Positions 44,017 through 52,289 of a DNA stretch of 60,812 nucleotides are shown piece after piece; positions within the stretch are counted from its first letter, which is position 1, and the number at the start of each line of letters is the position of its first letter. The stretch is from a virus. Below the pieces are notes generated by a model. The model was not told the origin of the DNA. It saw nothing but the letters and a program-made list of their open reading frames with translations, and did not search any database. The position numbers and the translations under genes are program-made. Location of the stretch: IMG/VR virus record IMGVR_UViG_3300019752_000008, positions 1 through 60,812 of that record, one strand, 5' to 3'.

Positions 44017-44607
44017 ATGGATAATAAAAAAATTATTGGCATATTGGTCAAGATTCAATCTGAATTAAAAGTTAAGAAGAATCAGTTTAATGATTTTGGT
44101 GGATACAAGTATAGAAGTGCAGAAGATATATTAGAAGCACTCAAGCCTATTCTTAAAAAACATGATTGTGTTGTCCTAATAACAGATGAGATTAAGCAAG
44201 TAGGTGAAAGATACTATATCGAGGCTACCGCATCCCTTGAAAACGACCAAGGCAGTGTATCTTCCAAAGGGATAGCAAGAGAACAGCTATCTTTAAAAGG
44301 AATGACAGAAGCACAGATTACAGGAGCTTGCTCTAGTTATGCTAGAAAGTATGCACTTAATGGTCTGTTTGCTATTGATGATGCGGTTGACGATGACAGT
44401 AACAACATCGGTGACCCCGAACAGCCTAAAAGTTTCGATATAAAAGAACTTGAAAAACTTATAACTAAGACTTCTTCTAGTAAGCTAAAACTGTGTAATG
44501 CTTACGGAATAAATAAGTTGGATGATATTTATGACCCTAACTTATTTAATGAAATCAAGAGAGTTTTAGAACTTAAACTTTCTAAGCTAGAACAACAAAT
44601 AAAATAG
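44017..44607 (+). CDS. erf: ERF-family single-strand annealing protein
   Basis: A 196-residue protein. The GGYKYRSAEDILEALKPIL start and a QITGACSSYARKYAL segment near residue 110 are the ERF superfamily signature. It pairs with the preceding exonuclease for recombination or recircularisation of phage DNA. It follows the exonuclease stop directly. Confidence 0.88.
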   Translation: MDNKKIIGILVKIQSELKVKKNQFNDFGGYKYRSAEDILEALKPILKKHDCVVLITDEIKQVGERYYIEATASLENDQGSVSSKGIAREQLSLKGMTEAQITGACSSYARKYALNGLFAIDDAVDDDSNNIGDPEQPKSFDIKELEKLITKTSSSKLKLCNAYGINKLDDIYDPNLFNEIKRVLELKLSKLEQQIK

Positions 44608-44643
44608 CATAGTATAAATATACTGTGAAAAGAAGGGTCAAAT

Positions 44644-44943
44644 ATGAAAATACTTATTTTAAATTTAAAAGCAGAGTATTTTAACGAAATAAAAGAAGGT
44701 AAGAAGCCTTATGAATATAGACTGTATAATGAATATTGGAAAAAAAGACTTGTTAATAGAGAATATGATGAAGTTCACTTTAAACTTGGTTATCCTAGAA
44801 ATGATGAAAGTCATAAAATAATTAAAAAAGAATATTTAGGATGGGAGCTAAGAGGTATCAGACATAATCATTTTAATAATACAGGTGCAACAGATAGACA
44901 AGTAGATGTGTTCGCAATAAGGACATATGGAAAAATAGCATAG
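44644..44943 (+). CDS. ASCH domain protein, 99 aa
   Basis: LNLKAEYFNEIKEGKKPYEYRLYN at the start is the characteristic ASCH pattern (L.LK..Y...I..G.K..E.R). AAGAAGGG ribosome site. ASCH proteins bind RNA or nucleoside substrates; the specific role is unknown. Confidence 0.8.
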   Translation: MKILILNLKAEYFNEIKEGKKPYEYRLYNEYWKKRLVNREYDEVHFKLGYPRNDESHKIIKKEYLGWELRGIRHNHFNNTGATDRQVDVFAIRTYGKIA

Positions 44944-44968
44944 TATAAATATATGAAAGGATTAAAAT

Positions 44969-45160
44969 ATGACACAAATGATAGCATTTCAGTTTGATAA
45001 TAAAACATTTACTATAAATATAGAAAAAATTACAACTATTACATTTACTAAGGCAAATGAATTAACGATTGTCTTTGATAACGGTTATAGTTATGTAAAC
45101 AAAAAAGATAATGCAAAAACAATTTATCAAGGTCTCGCGAAGGCACTTGGAATAAAATAG
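44969..45160 (+). CDS. Hypothetical protein, 63 aa
   Basis: Beta-rich (QFDNKTFTINIEKI), basic C-terminus. GAAAGGA ribosome site. Unknown. Confidence 0.55.
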   Translation: MTQMIAFQFDNKTFTINIEKITTITFTKANELTIVFDNGYSYVNKKDNAKTIYQGLAKALGIK

Positions 45161-45184
45161 TATAGACATTATGAAAGGCAAGAG

Positions 45185-45649
45185 TTGAAAACAGGACTAT
45201 CAAAAGAACAACAACTAAAAAAGAACAAAGACCCCACAGAAAAGATACCGTGGGGTATGAGAAAAAGCAAAGGTGGTTTTGGTACTAAAAAGTATCATTT
45301 AAAAAAAAGAAGTGACAAGACTCAGAGTGAGAAGATTGAAAAGTCGAATCCTTTTTATGATTGGATTCATAATTCAGGTCAAGTTTGTGCTGTGTGTGGG
45401 TGTAGTGATATAGACATACACCATATCACAGACTTAAAAAATATAAAGGGTAAGCGTAGATCATGGGATAGAGTGATTGTCTTGTGCAAGGCACATCATA
45501 AAGGTGATAGTTTATATCACTATAATGGTAATGCTATACATGTATTAAGTAAAGAAAGGTTTTATGCTACTGTTATGAGCTTTGAAGAGATGATGAGACA
45601 TAGTGATAGTATATATGAAGAATATTTAAACTATAAGGAAATAAAATGA
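45185..45649 (+). CDS. HNH nuclease, Ref-like
   Basis: A 154-residue protein with a TTG start behind GAAAGG. CAVCGCSDIDIHHI followed by VLCKAHHKG is the zinc/HNH core; an extended basic N-terminus precedes it, as in Ref-type recombination nucleases. It lies in the recombination operon, which supports that reading. A general HNH protein is the alternative. Confidence 0.72.
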   Translation: MKTGLSKEQQLKKNKDPTEKIPWGMRKSKGGFGTKKYHLKKRSDKTQSEKIEKSNPFYDWIHNSGQVCAVCGCSDIDIHHITDLKNIKGKRRSWDRVIVLCKAHHKGDSLYHYNGNAIHVLSKERFYATVMSFEEMMRHSDSIYEEYLNYKEIK

Positions 45650-45858
45650 CAGATAGAGACTTAGAAAAAGCAAAAGAACTACAAATGAAAATCAAAAGAT
45701 TTACTGCTTGTAAAGATAACAACTTTCAAATTAAAATAGAAAATTGGACTGATGGAAATATTGAAGATAAGGATTTAAGACCAGAAACACAAGCAAAAAT
45801 GAAACAGCTTTTAATAGGCGAATTAGAGTTTTTAGAAAAAGAATTTGAAGAGATGTAA
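45646..45858 (+). CDS. Hypothetical protein, 70 aa
   Basis: The start overlaps the HNH gene stop (ATGA). Charged helices. Unknown. Confidence 0.55.
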   Translation: MTDRDLEKAKELQMKIKRFTACKDNNFQIKIENWTDGNIEDKDLRPETQAKMKQLLIGELEFLEKEFEEM

Positions 45859-45866
45859 ATAGGTGT

Positions 45867-45892
45867 CTCACTACATATAGATGTAGTGGGAT
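45867..45892 (+). terminator. 10-bp intercistronic hairpin
   Basis: TCTCACTACA pairs with TGTAGTGGGA around TATAGA (one U-G). No T-run, so likely RNA processing or partial attenuation before SSB. Confidence 0.55.
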
Positions 45893-45921
45893 TGGGAAGA
45901 TATATTAAAAAAGGAAACAAA

Positions 45922-46140
45922 ATGAAACTTAGTGAACTTCTTAGAGAATATGGGGATGACAATTATAAATTTCAAAGTTTAGACACTTCTGCTCTTGGGT
46001 TTGATGCAAAGAAAGCACATACAGAAATAAAATTTGGAACTACCGAGACTTTTCATGTCGATAAAACAGTAAAAATGGGGATAGTTATATGGCTAGATAG
46101 AGATAAAGTGCAACAAATTATGGATAATAAAAATGTATAA
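45922..46140 (+). CDS. Hypothetical protein upstream of SSB, 72 aa
   Basis: The start is the ATG at 45922 with AAAAGGA; a longer frame from 45886 begins in the hairpin. Overlaps the SSB gene by 8 nt. Unknown. Confidence 0.55.
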   Translation: MKLSELLREYGDDNYKFQSLDTSALGFDAKKAHTEIKFGTTETFHVDKTVKMGIVIWLDRDKVQQIMDNKNV

Positions 46141-46672
46141 CAAAGTGATTATGATAGGAAACCTAACAAGAGATATTGAACTTAAATATCTTCCAAGTGG
46201 AAGTGCAATTGCTAAAGGTGCAATTGCTACTAGCCACAAATATAAAACACAAACAGGTGAGCAAAAAGATGAAGTTTGTTTTCTTGATTTTACTGTATTT
46301 GGAAAAGGTGGGGAGATCTTAAATCAATATGTACGTAAAGGTTCTAAAGTTATGCTTGAAGGTAGACTTGCATTTGAGCAATGGCAAGCACAAGATGGTT
46401 CAAATAGAAGTAGACATGCATTAATTGTATCTGAATTTAAATTTTTAGATACTAAATCAGATAATGCACCACAAGCAGGTGGTCATCAACAGCCAAATCA
46501 ACAGATGCAAGGAAACCAACAATATCAACAAAACGTGCAACAAGGTCAGCAGATGATGGATAATCACTATAATCAGCCACAGCGACAGCAACAAAACAGT
46601 GGTATGCAACAAAACTCTTATGAGCAAAATATACCAACAATAGATATAAACTTAGATGAAATTCCATTTTAA
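46133..46672 (+). CDS. ssb: Single-stranded DNA-binding protein
   Basis: A 179-residue protein. The OB fold fills residues 1-105 (KVIMIGNLTRDIEL, KGSKVMLEGRL). A Gln/Asn-rich linker follows and the end is acidic with a terminal DEIPF, the tip that recruits partner proteins. Serves replication and the exonuclease/ERF pathway encoded just upstream. Confidence 0.95.
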   Translation: MYNKVIMIGNLTRDIELKYLPSGSAIAKGAIATSHKYKTQTGEQKDEVCFLDFTVFGKGGEILNQYVRKGSKVMLEGRLAFEQWQAQDGSNRSRHALIVSEFKFLDTKSDNAPQAGGHQQPNQQMQGNQQYQQNVQQGQQMMDNHYNQPQRQQQNSGMQQNSYEQNIPTIDINLDEIPF

Positions 46673-46802
46673 TTTTTTTAAACCTATAGAGTGGGGTTTT
46701 CATATTGAACTTGCTGATTATTCAAAAAGCGTAAAAGTATTCGTGAGTCAAGTTTTCGATAAAAGACCTATAAATAATCCAATACAAGGAAGATGTTATT
46801 AA
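46656..46802 (+). CDS. Possible 48-residue protein overlapping SSB end
   Basis: ATG at 46656 inside the SSB gene in another frame, TAA at 46800. Aromatic and basic. No strong ribosome site, so translation would rely on coupling. Confidence 0.35.
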   Translation: MKFHFNFFKPIEWGFHIELADYSKSVKVFVSQVFDKRPINNPIQGRCY

Positions 46803-46950
46803 AAACATTTTTCTTGACATATATCAATTTTTTATCGAATCTTTTTTGCTATAATTTTATATAACTTATCAAGAATCGGTGATAAAATAATTTTAAGTTT
46901 CGAATATATCATGTCTAATCAGGGATATGTGTTGGTATTGATAAGTTTTC
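46803..46950 (+). promoter_or_regulatory. Promoter and operator region before dUTPase
   Basis: TTTTTTGCTATAAT (extended -10 with T-run) at about 46841-46855 fits T-rich promoters. A TTATCA/TGATAA dyad with an 8-bp spacer (about 46867-46886) follows the expected start. The TTGACA at 46814 is 30 bp from TATAAT and not its -35. Confidence 0.55.
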
Positions 46951-46964
46951 AAAAAAGGACTGTT

Positions 46965-47072
46965 ATGAGAATAATTAAAATGAAAAGAATATATAAGTTG
47001 TTGAGGTTTTTATCTTTTAATGAACTTGACGATTTATATATTTTAATAAAAAGACAATATGGAGTAGAATAA
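46965..47072 (+). CDS. Small basic protein, 35 aa
   Basis: AAAAAAGGA ribosome site, ATG at 46965; its TAA overlaps the dUTPase ATG. A helical Lys/Arg/Leu-rich peptide. Unknown. Confidence 0.5.
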   Translation: MRIIKMKRIYKLLRFLSFNELDDLYILIKRQYGVE

Positions 47073-47671
47073 TGTTTAAAGCTGTAAATGGTGGTAAACT
47101 ACCAATGAAAGGTTCAGAATTTAGTGCTTGTGTAGATTTATATTCAAGAAAAAATGTTGTTATTGGTGCAGGCGAAACTGTTTTAGTTCCACTTGGCGTA
47201 AGTATAGATTTAGATAAATTGAAACAAATATCTGATAAAGATATGGAAAATACTTTTGGCATGTCTTTTGATGAGATACCAAAAATTGATGGGGATGAAG
47301 GAGATATTTACTTCGACAACTTTTTAAAGTCTCACCAATTAAACCTACATATAAGAAGCAGTATGAGTGCAAAGCACGGACTTATTATTGCAAATGGTAC
47401 TGGTGTTATTGATATGGATTATGATGGTGAGATTATTATTTGTTTACATAAGCCATGGGATGGGGAATATGCAAATCAAGACTTTTTAAATCAGCATGGC
47501 TTTCTCAAATGTGATGCTATCAAAAAGAAATATACAATTAAGAAAGGTGACAGGATAGCACAAATAAGTCTATCAGAACACAAGTCATATCTTTTCGATA
47601 TTGAAACTACAGATAAAAGAATTGGTGGGTTTGGCTCTACAGATGACCAAAAATCAAACACTAGCAACTAA
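47072..47671 (+). CDS. dut: dUTPase (dUTP diphosphatase)
   Basis: A 199-residue enzyme that hydrolyses dUTP to dUMP and pyrophosphate. The five trimeric dUTPase motifs are visible: SACVDLY, LHIRSSMSAKHGL, GTGVIDMDYDGEI, KGDRIAQI and a final RIGGFGST. An insert near residues 60-90 makes it longer than typical (about 150). Keeps uracil out of phage DNA. Confidence 0.9.
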   Translation: MFKAVNGGKLPMKGSEFSACVDLYSRKNVVIGAGETVLVPLGVSIDLDKLKQISDKDMENTFGMSFDEIPKIDGDEGDIYFDNFLKSHQLNLHIRSSMSAKHGLIIANGTGVIDMDYDGEIIICLHKPWDGEYANQDFLNQHGFLKCDAIKKKYTIKKGDRIAQISLSEHKSYLFDIETTDKRIGGFGSTDDQKSNTSN

Positions 47672-47708
47672 AATATTTAGAGCTACAAAAGCAAGGAAGT
47701 TAAAAAAT

Positions 47709-48005
47709 ATGGAACTAAATGATTTAGACATATCAGTATATACACCAAATACAAGTTTTAAAAATATCAAGATAACATATCATAAAGTTAACAATCAAGA
47801 CTGCTTTATGGTATGTGTTGATGATAAATTTTATCTTAGAAATTTTGGGGATGGAGTTTTAAAGTTTATACCTAGTAAAGAAATGGCTACTTTTTTTACA
47901 TCTAGTCCTAATAAGCCAAACTTAGTTCATAGGGCTACTGAGTGTTTAGGATTGATTCTAAGTGGTCAATTTCCAATTGAGGTGAATCTTGATAAAGCGA
48001 AATAG
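47709..48005 (+). CDS. Hypothetical protein, 98 aa
   Basis: AAGGAAG before the ATG at 47709 favours this start; an earlier in-frame ATG at 47643 overlaps the dUTPase end. A small alpha/beta protein. Unknown. Confidence 0.55.
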   Translation: MELNDLDISVYTPNTSFKNIKITYHKVNNQDCFMVCVDDKFYLRNFGDGVLKFIPSKEMATFFTSSPNKPNLVHRATECLGLILSGQFPIEVNLDKAK

Positions 48006-48141
48006 TGACTGTGAAAAATGTGTCCTTGAGTTTAAAGGACGACTAATAGAAGAAAAACATCCGATAACTGGTAAAGATATTGTTATTTGTGATAATTGTT
48101 GGGCTTTAATGTTGAGAGAGATTGATAAGGACAAAAAGTGA
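47989..48141 (+). CDS. Zinc-ribbon miniprotein, 50 aa
   Basis: TTG start directly behind GAGGTG; the TGA overlaps the next GTG. C8/C11 and C34/C37 form a clear zinc ribbon. It is encoded just before a methyltransferase and may be coupled to it. Confidence 0.6.
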   Translation: MIKRNSDCEKCVLEFKGRLIEEKHPITGKDIVICDNCWALMLREIDKDKK

Positions 48142-48758
48142 AAAAGAAATTTTTAAATCTATATGGCGGTATTGGTGGAAATGTAAAACTTTTAGATAGA
48201 AATGAGTTTAATATTACTACTGTTGAACTTGATGAAAATATAGCATCAGTTTATCGTGATATGTTTCCAAATGATACTTTAATTATAGGAGATGCACATC
48301 AATATTTATTAGAAAATTTTGATAAGTTTGATTTTATTTGGGCTAGCCCTCCTTGTCCTACTCATAGCAAACTTAGAACCTTAAACGAAAACAAAGTTTT
48401 TCCTGATATGAAACTGTATGAGGAAATTATTTTTTTAAAACACTGGTTTAAAGGAAAATATGTAGTGGAAAATGTAGAACCATATTACGATTATCTTATT
48501 AAGGCTACTAGAGTAATACATCGTCACCCCGTTTGGTGTAACTTTGAAATTTCAAATAAGCAATTTAAAAATCTTAAAACTTGCAAGATTGAAAACGAAA
48601 GGGAGTTTTTAGAAAAAGAATTTGGCTATGATCTTTCCAAATATAAAGGTATCGACAAAAGAAAAGTCTTGCGAAACTGTGTAGTTCCTGAACTTGGTAA
48701 ACATATAGTTGGATGTGCATTTGGCAAAAATACCATAGAAGAAGGTTACCTTTTTTAA
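48138..48758 (+). CDS. DNA cytosine-C5 methyltransferase
   Basis: A 206-residue protein with GTG start. An N-terminal SAM site (NLYGGIGGN, residues 7-15), catalytic Cys73 in SPPCPTHS and ENV at 111-113 are the core C5 motifs. It is short, so the target-recognition part is small. Likely protects phage DNA from host restriction. Confidence 0.85.
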   Translation: MKKKFLNLYGGIGGNVKLLDRNEFNITTVELDENIASVYRDMFPNDTLIIGDAHQYLLENFDKFDFIWASPPCPTHSKLRTLNENKVFPDMKLYEEIIFLKHWFKGKYVVENVEPYYDYLIKATRVIHRHPVWCNFEISNKQFKNLKTCKIENEREFLEKEFGYDLSKYKGIDKRKVLRNCVVPELGKHIVGCAFGKNTIEEGYLF

Positions 48759-48916
48759 TGAAAACCAAAAACGATAAAAACCCATCTAGTATATTTTGTG
48801 CCAATTGTGGCGATGAGCTCCCAAACTATACAGAATCTATAAAAAGAAGCTACTGCTACAAGAAAGAGTGCTGTGTTGCTAGAAAAGCAAATAATAAAAG
48901 AAAAAAGAGCAAGTAA
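48758..48916 (+). CDS. Zinc-finger miniprotein, 52 aa
   Basis: The ATG at 48758 overlaps the methyltransferase TAA. CANCG, a second Cys and CC near the end form a metal site, followed by a Lys/Arg-rich tail. Probably nucleic-acid binding. Confidence 0.6.
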   Translation: MKTKNDKNPSSIFCANCGDELPNYTESIKRSYCYKKECCVARKANNKRKKSK

Positions 48917-49011
48917 AATAATACTCACTCTTTTTCTGACTGTAAATTTAAAAATACCAAAGGATTAAGTAAGTATATCTTATTTTGTTTTTTTGTGTCA
49001 AGGAGAAAAAT

Positions 49012-49113
49012 ATGAGCGATTACAATTTTGAAGATGAAGGTAACAGAGAATTAAAAATAGCTATTGCAATAGTAGTTGTTTTTATATTTGTTATTAATGT
49101 GGTTTTTAGGTAG
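49012..49113 (+). CDS. 33-residue membrane protein
   Basis: AAGGAG ribosome site, ATG at 49012, TAG at 49111. An acidic N-terminus and one membrane helix. Likely a real tiny membrane peptide. Confidence 0.55.
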   Translation: MSDYNFEDEGNRELKIAIAIVVVFIFVINVVFR

Positions 49114-49141
49114 TGTTTTAAGTATGGCTTTATTTTTATGT

Positions 49142-49196
49142 TGCTATACTTTTATTTTAACGAGCAAAGTCTTAAGTATTTATACTTTTGTACTTT
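49142..49196 (+). promoter_or_regulatory. Extended -10 and operator-like dyad before RNA leader 1
   Basis: TGCTATACT (about 49143-49150) is a candidate extended -10. Directly downstream is a dyad, AAAGT...AAGTAT-TT-ATACTT...ACTTT (49166-49196), a good repressor operator at the start of transcription. Confidence 0.5.
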
Positions 49197-49214
49197 GTTA
49201 ATTTTTTTGAATTA

Positions 49215-49311
49215 CTTAGTAGGTGTCCAGCCGAAGTAGCCTTATCTCTTGATAGGGCATCTACTAAGGGATTTAAAAATGTAGACTTTGACTGGACACC
49301 AAAAATCTACA
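49215..49311 (+). ncRNA. Pseudoknot RNA leader 1 (before Rha-like gene)
   Basis: Helix A: CTTAGTAG (49215-49222) with CTACTAAG (49261-49268). Helix C: GCCTTATC (49239-49246) with GATAGGGC (49251-49258), UCUU loop. B: GTGTCCAG (49223-49230) with CTGGACAC (49292-49299), which crosses helix A and so makes a pseudoknot or antisense pairing. D: TGTAGA/TCTACA (49280-49311) presents the B target in its loop. The same plan with different bases occurs at 52290-52392. Confidence 0.8.
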
Positions 49312-49339
49312 CCTTAATTTTATTGTTCCGAAAGATACT

Positions 49340-49993
49340 ATGAAAAATATAGTGCAAGTTAGAGATGATAAACTTTTAGTGTCTATCAAAGATATTGCAA
49401 AGTTTAGTGGTGTAGAATATGAATCTACTCAAAGACTCGTGAGAAAGTCAAGAGATGAGTTCTTAGAACTTGGCTTAAGCATACCTAAAGAGTCGGATTT
49501 CAAATCCGTCTTATTTGATGAATATCAAGCTTCTTTTTTGATTACCCTTATGAAAAATACTCCTATTGTAAAAAGATTTAAGCTTGACTTGGTAAAACAG
49601 TTTAAAACATTAAACCTTGAGAGATGTGATAACAATAAAAAAGTTTTAGAATCAAAACAATACCAACTAAAACTATCTCAAAAAGAAACCGAAAAAGCTA
49701 AAAGACAAAAATATGCAACTGCTGGAGATGATGAGTTTTGTAATGTTCACAGATTTAGAATAGATCATGAACTTGACATATCAGATGAAGAACTAAACAA
49801 TATCTTTATAGATGAAAATATCCTTGGTCAAAAACTTGTGAATAGATATGTACCCTGCCCTACTGGTGAATTTTCTAAATATGATGGAACTTCTGTAGTT
49901 TTAAATATAAGAAAAATGCTAGATATTTGTGACAAGAGAAATATTAAGAAGATAGATGAAGAGTTGAATTTGTTTAATATGGAGCAATCATGA
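49340..49993 (+). CDS. Rha-family phage regulatory / antirepressor-type protein
   Basis: A 217-residue protein. An N-terminal helix-turn-helix-like part (SIKDIAKFSGVEYESTQRLV) and FLITLMKNTPIVKRFKLDLVKQF near residues 70-92 are the Rha-family pattern. It sits directly behind RNA leader 1. In-frame codons before the ATG (FIVPKDT) match the second antirepressor gene, so translation might begin upstream. Confidence 0.75.
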   Translation: MKNIVQVRDDKLLVSIKDIAKFSGVEYESTQRLVRKSRDEFLELGLSIPKESDFKSVLFDEYQASFLITLMKNTPIVKRFKLDLVKQFKTLNLERCDNNKKVLESKQYQLKLSQKETEKAKRQKYATAGDDEFCNVHRFRIDHELDISDEELNNIFIDENILGQKLVNRYVPCPTGEFSKYDGTSVVLNIRKMLDICDKRNIKKIDEELNLFNMEQS

Positions 49994-50190
49994 AAAAGAT
50001 ATTTAATCTAAGTGTTCTAGGATACGGATTCAAAATTAGCTACTTTGGTTATGATAAAAACGAAAACTACGATGGAAGTCTGAGCAAGTGGGGAATAGGT
50101 AAACATTGGTCAAAATGGAATAATCCTCATATAACTTTTTTTATTAATTATAGATGGCTTTGCTTTCATCTGTTATTAAATAGAGACTAA
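49990..50190 (+). CDS. Hypothetical aromatic protein, 66 aa
   Basis: The start overlaps the upstream stop (ATGA). Very rich in Trp, Tyr and Phe; one moderately hydrophobic stretch near the end. Unknown. Confidence 0.5.
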   Translation: MKKIFNLSVLGYGFKISYFGYDKNENYDGSLSKWGIGKHWSKWNNPHITFFINYRWLCFHLLLNRD

Positions 50191-50212
50191 ATTAATACAA
50201 AAGGAGACATAA

Positions 50213-50548
50213 ATGATAAATAAAGAATTAATAAAGCAAAGAAAAGAGCAATATGGCTCAAACTTTAAAGACATAGAAGACAAATGGAACGAATATCTAC
50301 AACAAAACAAAGGCTTAGAATATCTAGTAACCATAATGGATGTATGTAATCTTATGGCACTTATGAAAACTGCTAGAATAGAAGCTATTGAGTTAAAAAT
50401 ACAAGAACTTAATGAACTAGAAAAAGGTTCATCTAGGTGTACTGATAGGATATATGACAAACTTCAAGAGTCTTTGAAAGACAGTATTGAAGACAGGAGT
50501 AATTATCTTTGGATAGCTAATAATTTTAAAGAATATGAGGAGATGTAA
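50213..50548 (+). CDS. Hypothetical helical protein, 111 aa
   Basis: AAAGGAG ribosome site. Mostly charged helix. Unknown. Confidence 0.55.
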   Translation: MINKELIKQRKEQYGSNFKDIEDKWNEYLQQNKGLEYLVTIMDVCNLMALMKTARIEAIELKIQELNELEKGSSRCTDRIYDKLQESLKDSIEDRSNYLWIANNFKEYEEM

Positions 50549-50937
50549 TGAGCAAATGCAAACCACAAGGTATAAAAATAAAAGTAAGTGACTTTAAACA
50601 AGCACTTTTAAATAAAAAGTCAATTGATAGCAAACTATATATTCAACTAATTGAATCAACAATAGACAAAGTTCAAAAGCCCTCTATATTGAATCTTTGG
50701 AACTTATGGGGTGTAGAAGACAGAACAAGTATCGAAATAAACATTAACAAAGCTATCAAAAAATCTACAAATAAATTTATGATGTTCTATGATTTTGTAT
50801 CTATTGATTCTATTTATTGGGGAGAGCCAAACTTTAATTATTTTGAAGACCAATTGAAAATATGTGAAATTATACAAGATGAATTTATGTGGGTAGATAT
50901 GGATACTGCTGAGTTTGTTAGTAAGTATTGCGATTAG
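50548..50937 (+). CDS. Hypothetical protein, 129 aa
   Basis: Starts at the previous stop. Basic first half, acidic second half. Unknown; directly before a DNA methyltransferase. Confidence 0.55.
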   Translation: MSKCKPQGIKIKVSDFKQALLNKKSIDSKLYIQLIESTIDKVQKPSILNLWNLWGVEDRTSIEININKAIKKSTNKFMMFYDFVSIDSIYWGEPNFNYFEDQLKICEIIQDEFMWVDMDTAEFVSKYCD

Positions 50938-50949
50938 AAGGGTGTATGA

Positions 50950-51942
50950 ATGACAAATAAACCAATACATAAGTTAGGACTTCCTTATATGGGTAGCAAA
51001 AGAAAGTTAGCAAAACCAATAATTGATTATATATTAAAACATAATCTAAATACTAAATATTTTTATGATGTATTTGGCGGTGGCGGTGCCATGAGTTTAG
51101 AAGCTATTCAAAGACCCAAAATAAAAGAAGTTTTTTATAATGATTTTAATACAGGTATAACTGAGCTTTTAAAAAAACTTGCCAAAGATGGTGTAGTAGG
51201 TGAGATGTATAAGTGGATAGATAGAGATACTTTTAAAAAGCATAAAGATGATGATACTTGGTATGGTGGATATTTAGCTACTGTTTGGAGTTTTGGAAAT
51301 AATAAAGATAAAGGGTATCTGTACGGAGCAGATATAGAAGAGGACAAAAAACTACTCCATAAAATTATAGTTTTTTCTTGCCAAGACTCTCTTAATATTT
51401 TAAATAACAAATATAATATTGGTATAAATCTTAATAATGGTATTTTTAAAGAAGATGTCATCCAAAGAAGACTTAGAATTGTTTCGGAAATTAAATCCTT
51501 TATTTGCTCTGATAATAGCAATCCTCTGGTGCAACATCTTATTATGATAGAGTCTTTAACACGACTACAGAACCTACAGAACCTACAGAACCTACAGAAC
51601 CTACAGAACCTACAGATATCGAATCTAAGCTACGAAAAAGTAAACATAACTACTGATCCTAAAGAAACTATAATATTTCTTGATCCACCTTATATAGATA
51701 CTGCAAAATACACTAAAGGAATTTGCCATAAGGAACTTTATGATTGGATTGAGCAACTTACCGATAAAGGATATAAAGTTTATCTTACAAGCTACGAAAG
51801 TCCTTTAATATGTGTAAAAGAATTTAAACATAGAAGTACGCTATCTGCAACTGCTAACAATGAGGTAACCGAGAAACTATTTAGTAATTTTAAGGATGTT
51901 ATAGAGCCTGAAAAAGTTATGACACAGGGGAGTCTATTTTAA
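50950..51942 (+). CDS. DNA adenine-N6 methyltransferase (Dam/D12 class)
   Basis: A 330-residue protein. YMGSKRKL (residues 13-20), the SAM-binding DVFGGGG (40-46) and catalytic DPPY (245-248) are the D12-class motifs. A run of LQN tripeptides (206-222), coded by a 9-bp tandem repeat, sits between the two halves. Probably protects phage DNA against restriction or timing signals. Confidence 0.88.
   Translation: MTNKPIHKLGLPYMGSKRKLAKPIIDYILKHNLNTKYFYDVFGGGGAMSLEAIQRPKIKEVFYNDFNTGITELLKKLAKDGVVGEMYKWIDRDTFKKHKDDDTWYGGYLATVWSFGNNKDKGYLYGADIEEDKKLLHKIIVFSCQDSLNILNNKYNIGINLNNGIFKEDVIQRRLRIVSEIKSFICSDNSNPLVQHLIMIESLTRLQNLQNLQNLQNLQNLQISNLSYEKVNITTDPKETIIFLDPPYIDTAKYTKGICHKELYDWIEQLTDKGYKVYLTSYESPLICVKEFKHRSTLSATANNEVTEKLFSNFKDVIEPEKVMTQGSLF
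51565..51615 (+). repeat. 9-bp tandem repeat CTACAGAAC, about 5.7 copies
   Basis: Five full copies and a partial copy in the Dam-like gene, encoding (LQN)n. The 9-bp unit preserves frame, so copy number could vary freely. Confidence 0.9.
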
Positions 51943-52154
51943 TGCAAACAAAAACTAAAAGCTTTATAGAAGCTAATACAAATACATTTATAGGATTTAT
52001 TGTTTCTTATATACTAGCACTAACTGTTTTGCCTTTATATGGTGTAGAACAATCGTTTAGCGTAAGTCTTGAGATTACTTTGATATATACTGTTGCTTCA
52101 AGTGGAAGGAATTATTTTGTCAGAAGGTATTTTAATAAAAACCAAATAAACTAG
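51942..52154 (+). CDS. DUF7220-like membrane protein, 70 aa
   Basis: Two membrane segments and the ending pattern SSGRNYFVRRYFN are typical of a small phage membrane family often annotated DUF7220. Overlaps the methyltransferase stop (TAATG). Role unknown. A GC-richer hairpin at 52149-52182 follows and may terminate. Confidence 0.7.
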   Translation: MQTKTKSFIEANTNTFIGFIVSYILALTVLPLYGVEQSFSVSLEITLIYTVASSGRNYFVRRYFNKNQIN

Positions 52155-52248
52155 GCGACCGCACCATTGGAAACCTAGCTTAAAATATCTATCAAGGAGA
52201 TGTAAAATTATATCTAAAAACACCCATCATGTCAATATTTATTTTAAC

Positions 52249-52277
52249 TTGATTTTTTATTTTATTTATTGTATAAT
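52249..52277 (+). promoter_or_regulatory. Strong promoter for RNA leader 2
   Basis: TTGATT (52249-52254), a 17-bp T-rich spacer and TATAAT (52272-52277). Transcription would start about six bases before helix A of the RNA. Confidence 0.8.
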
Positions 52278-52289
52278 GGTTTTAATATT

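Noticed and set aside
46814-46855. TTGACA and TATAAT as one promoter
   Set aside because: The spacing is about 30 bp, far from 17. The -10 is kept as a T-rich extended -10 candidate only.
49123-49200. A 25-codon frame starting at ATGGCT before RNA leader 1
   Set aside because: No ribosome site, and it covers the promoter and operator-like dyad.
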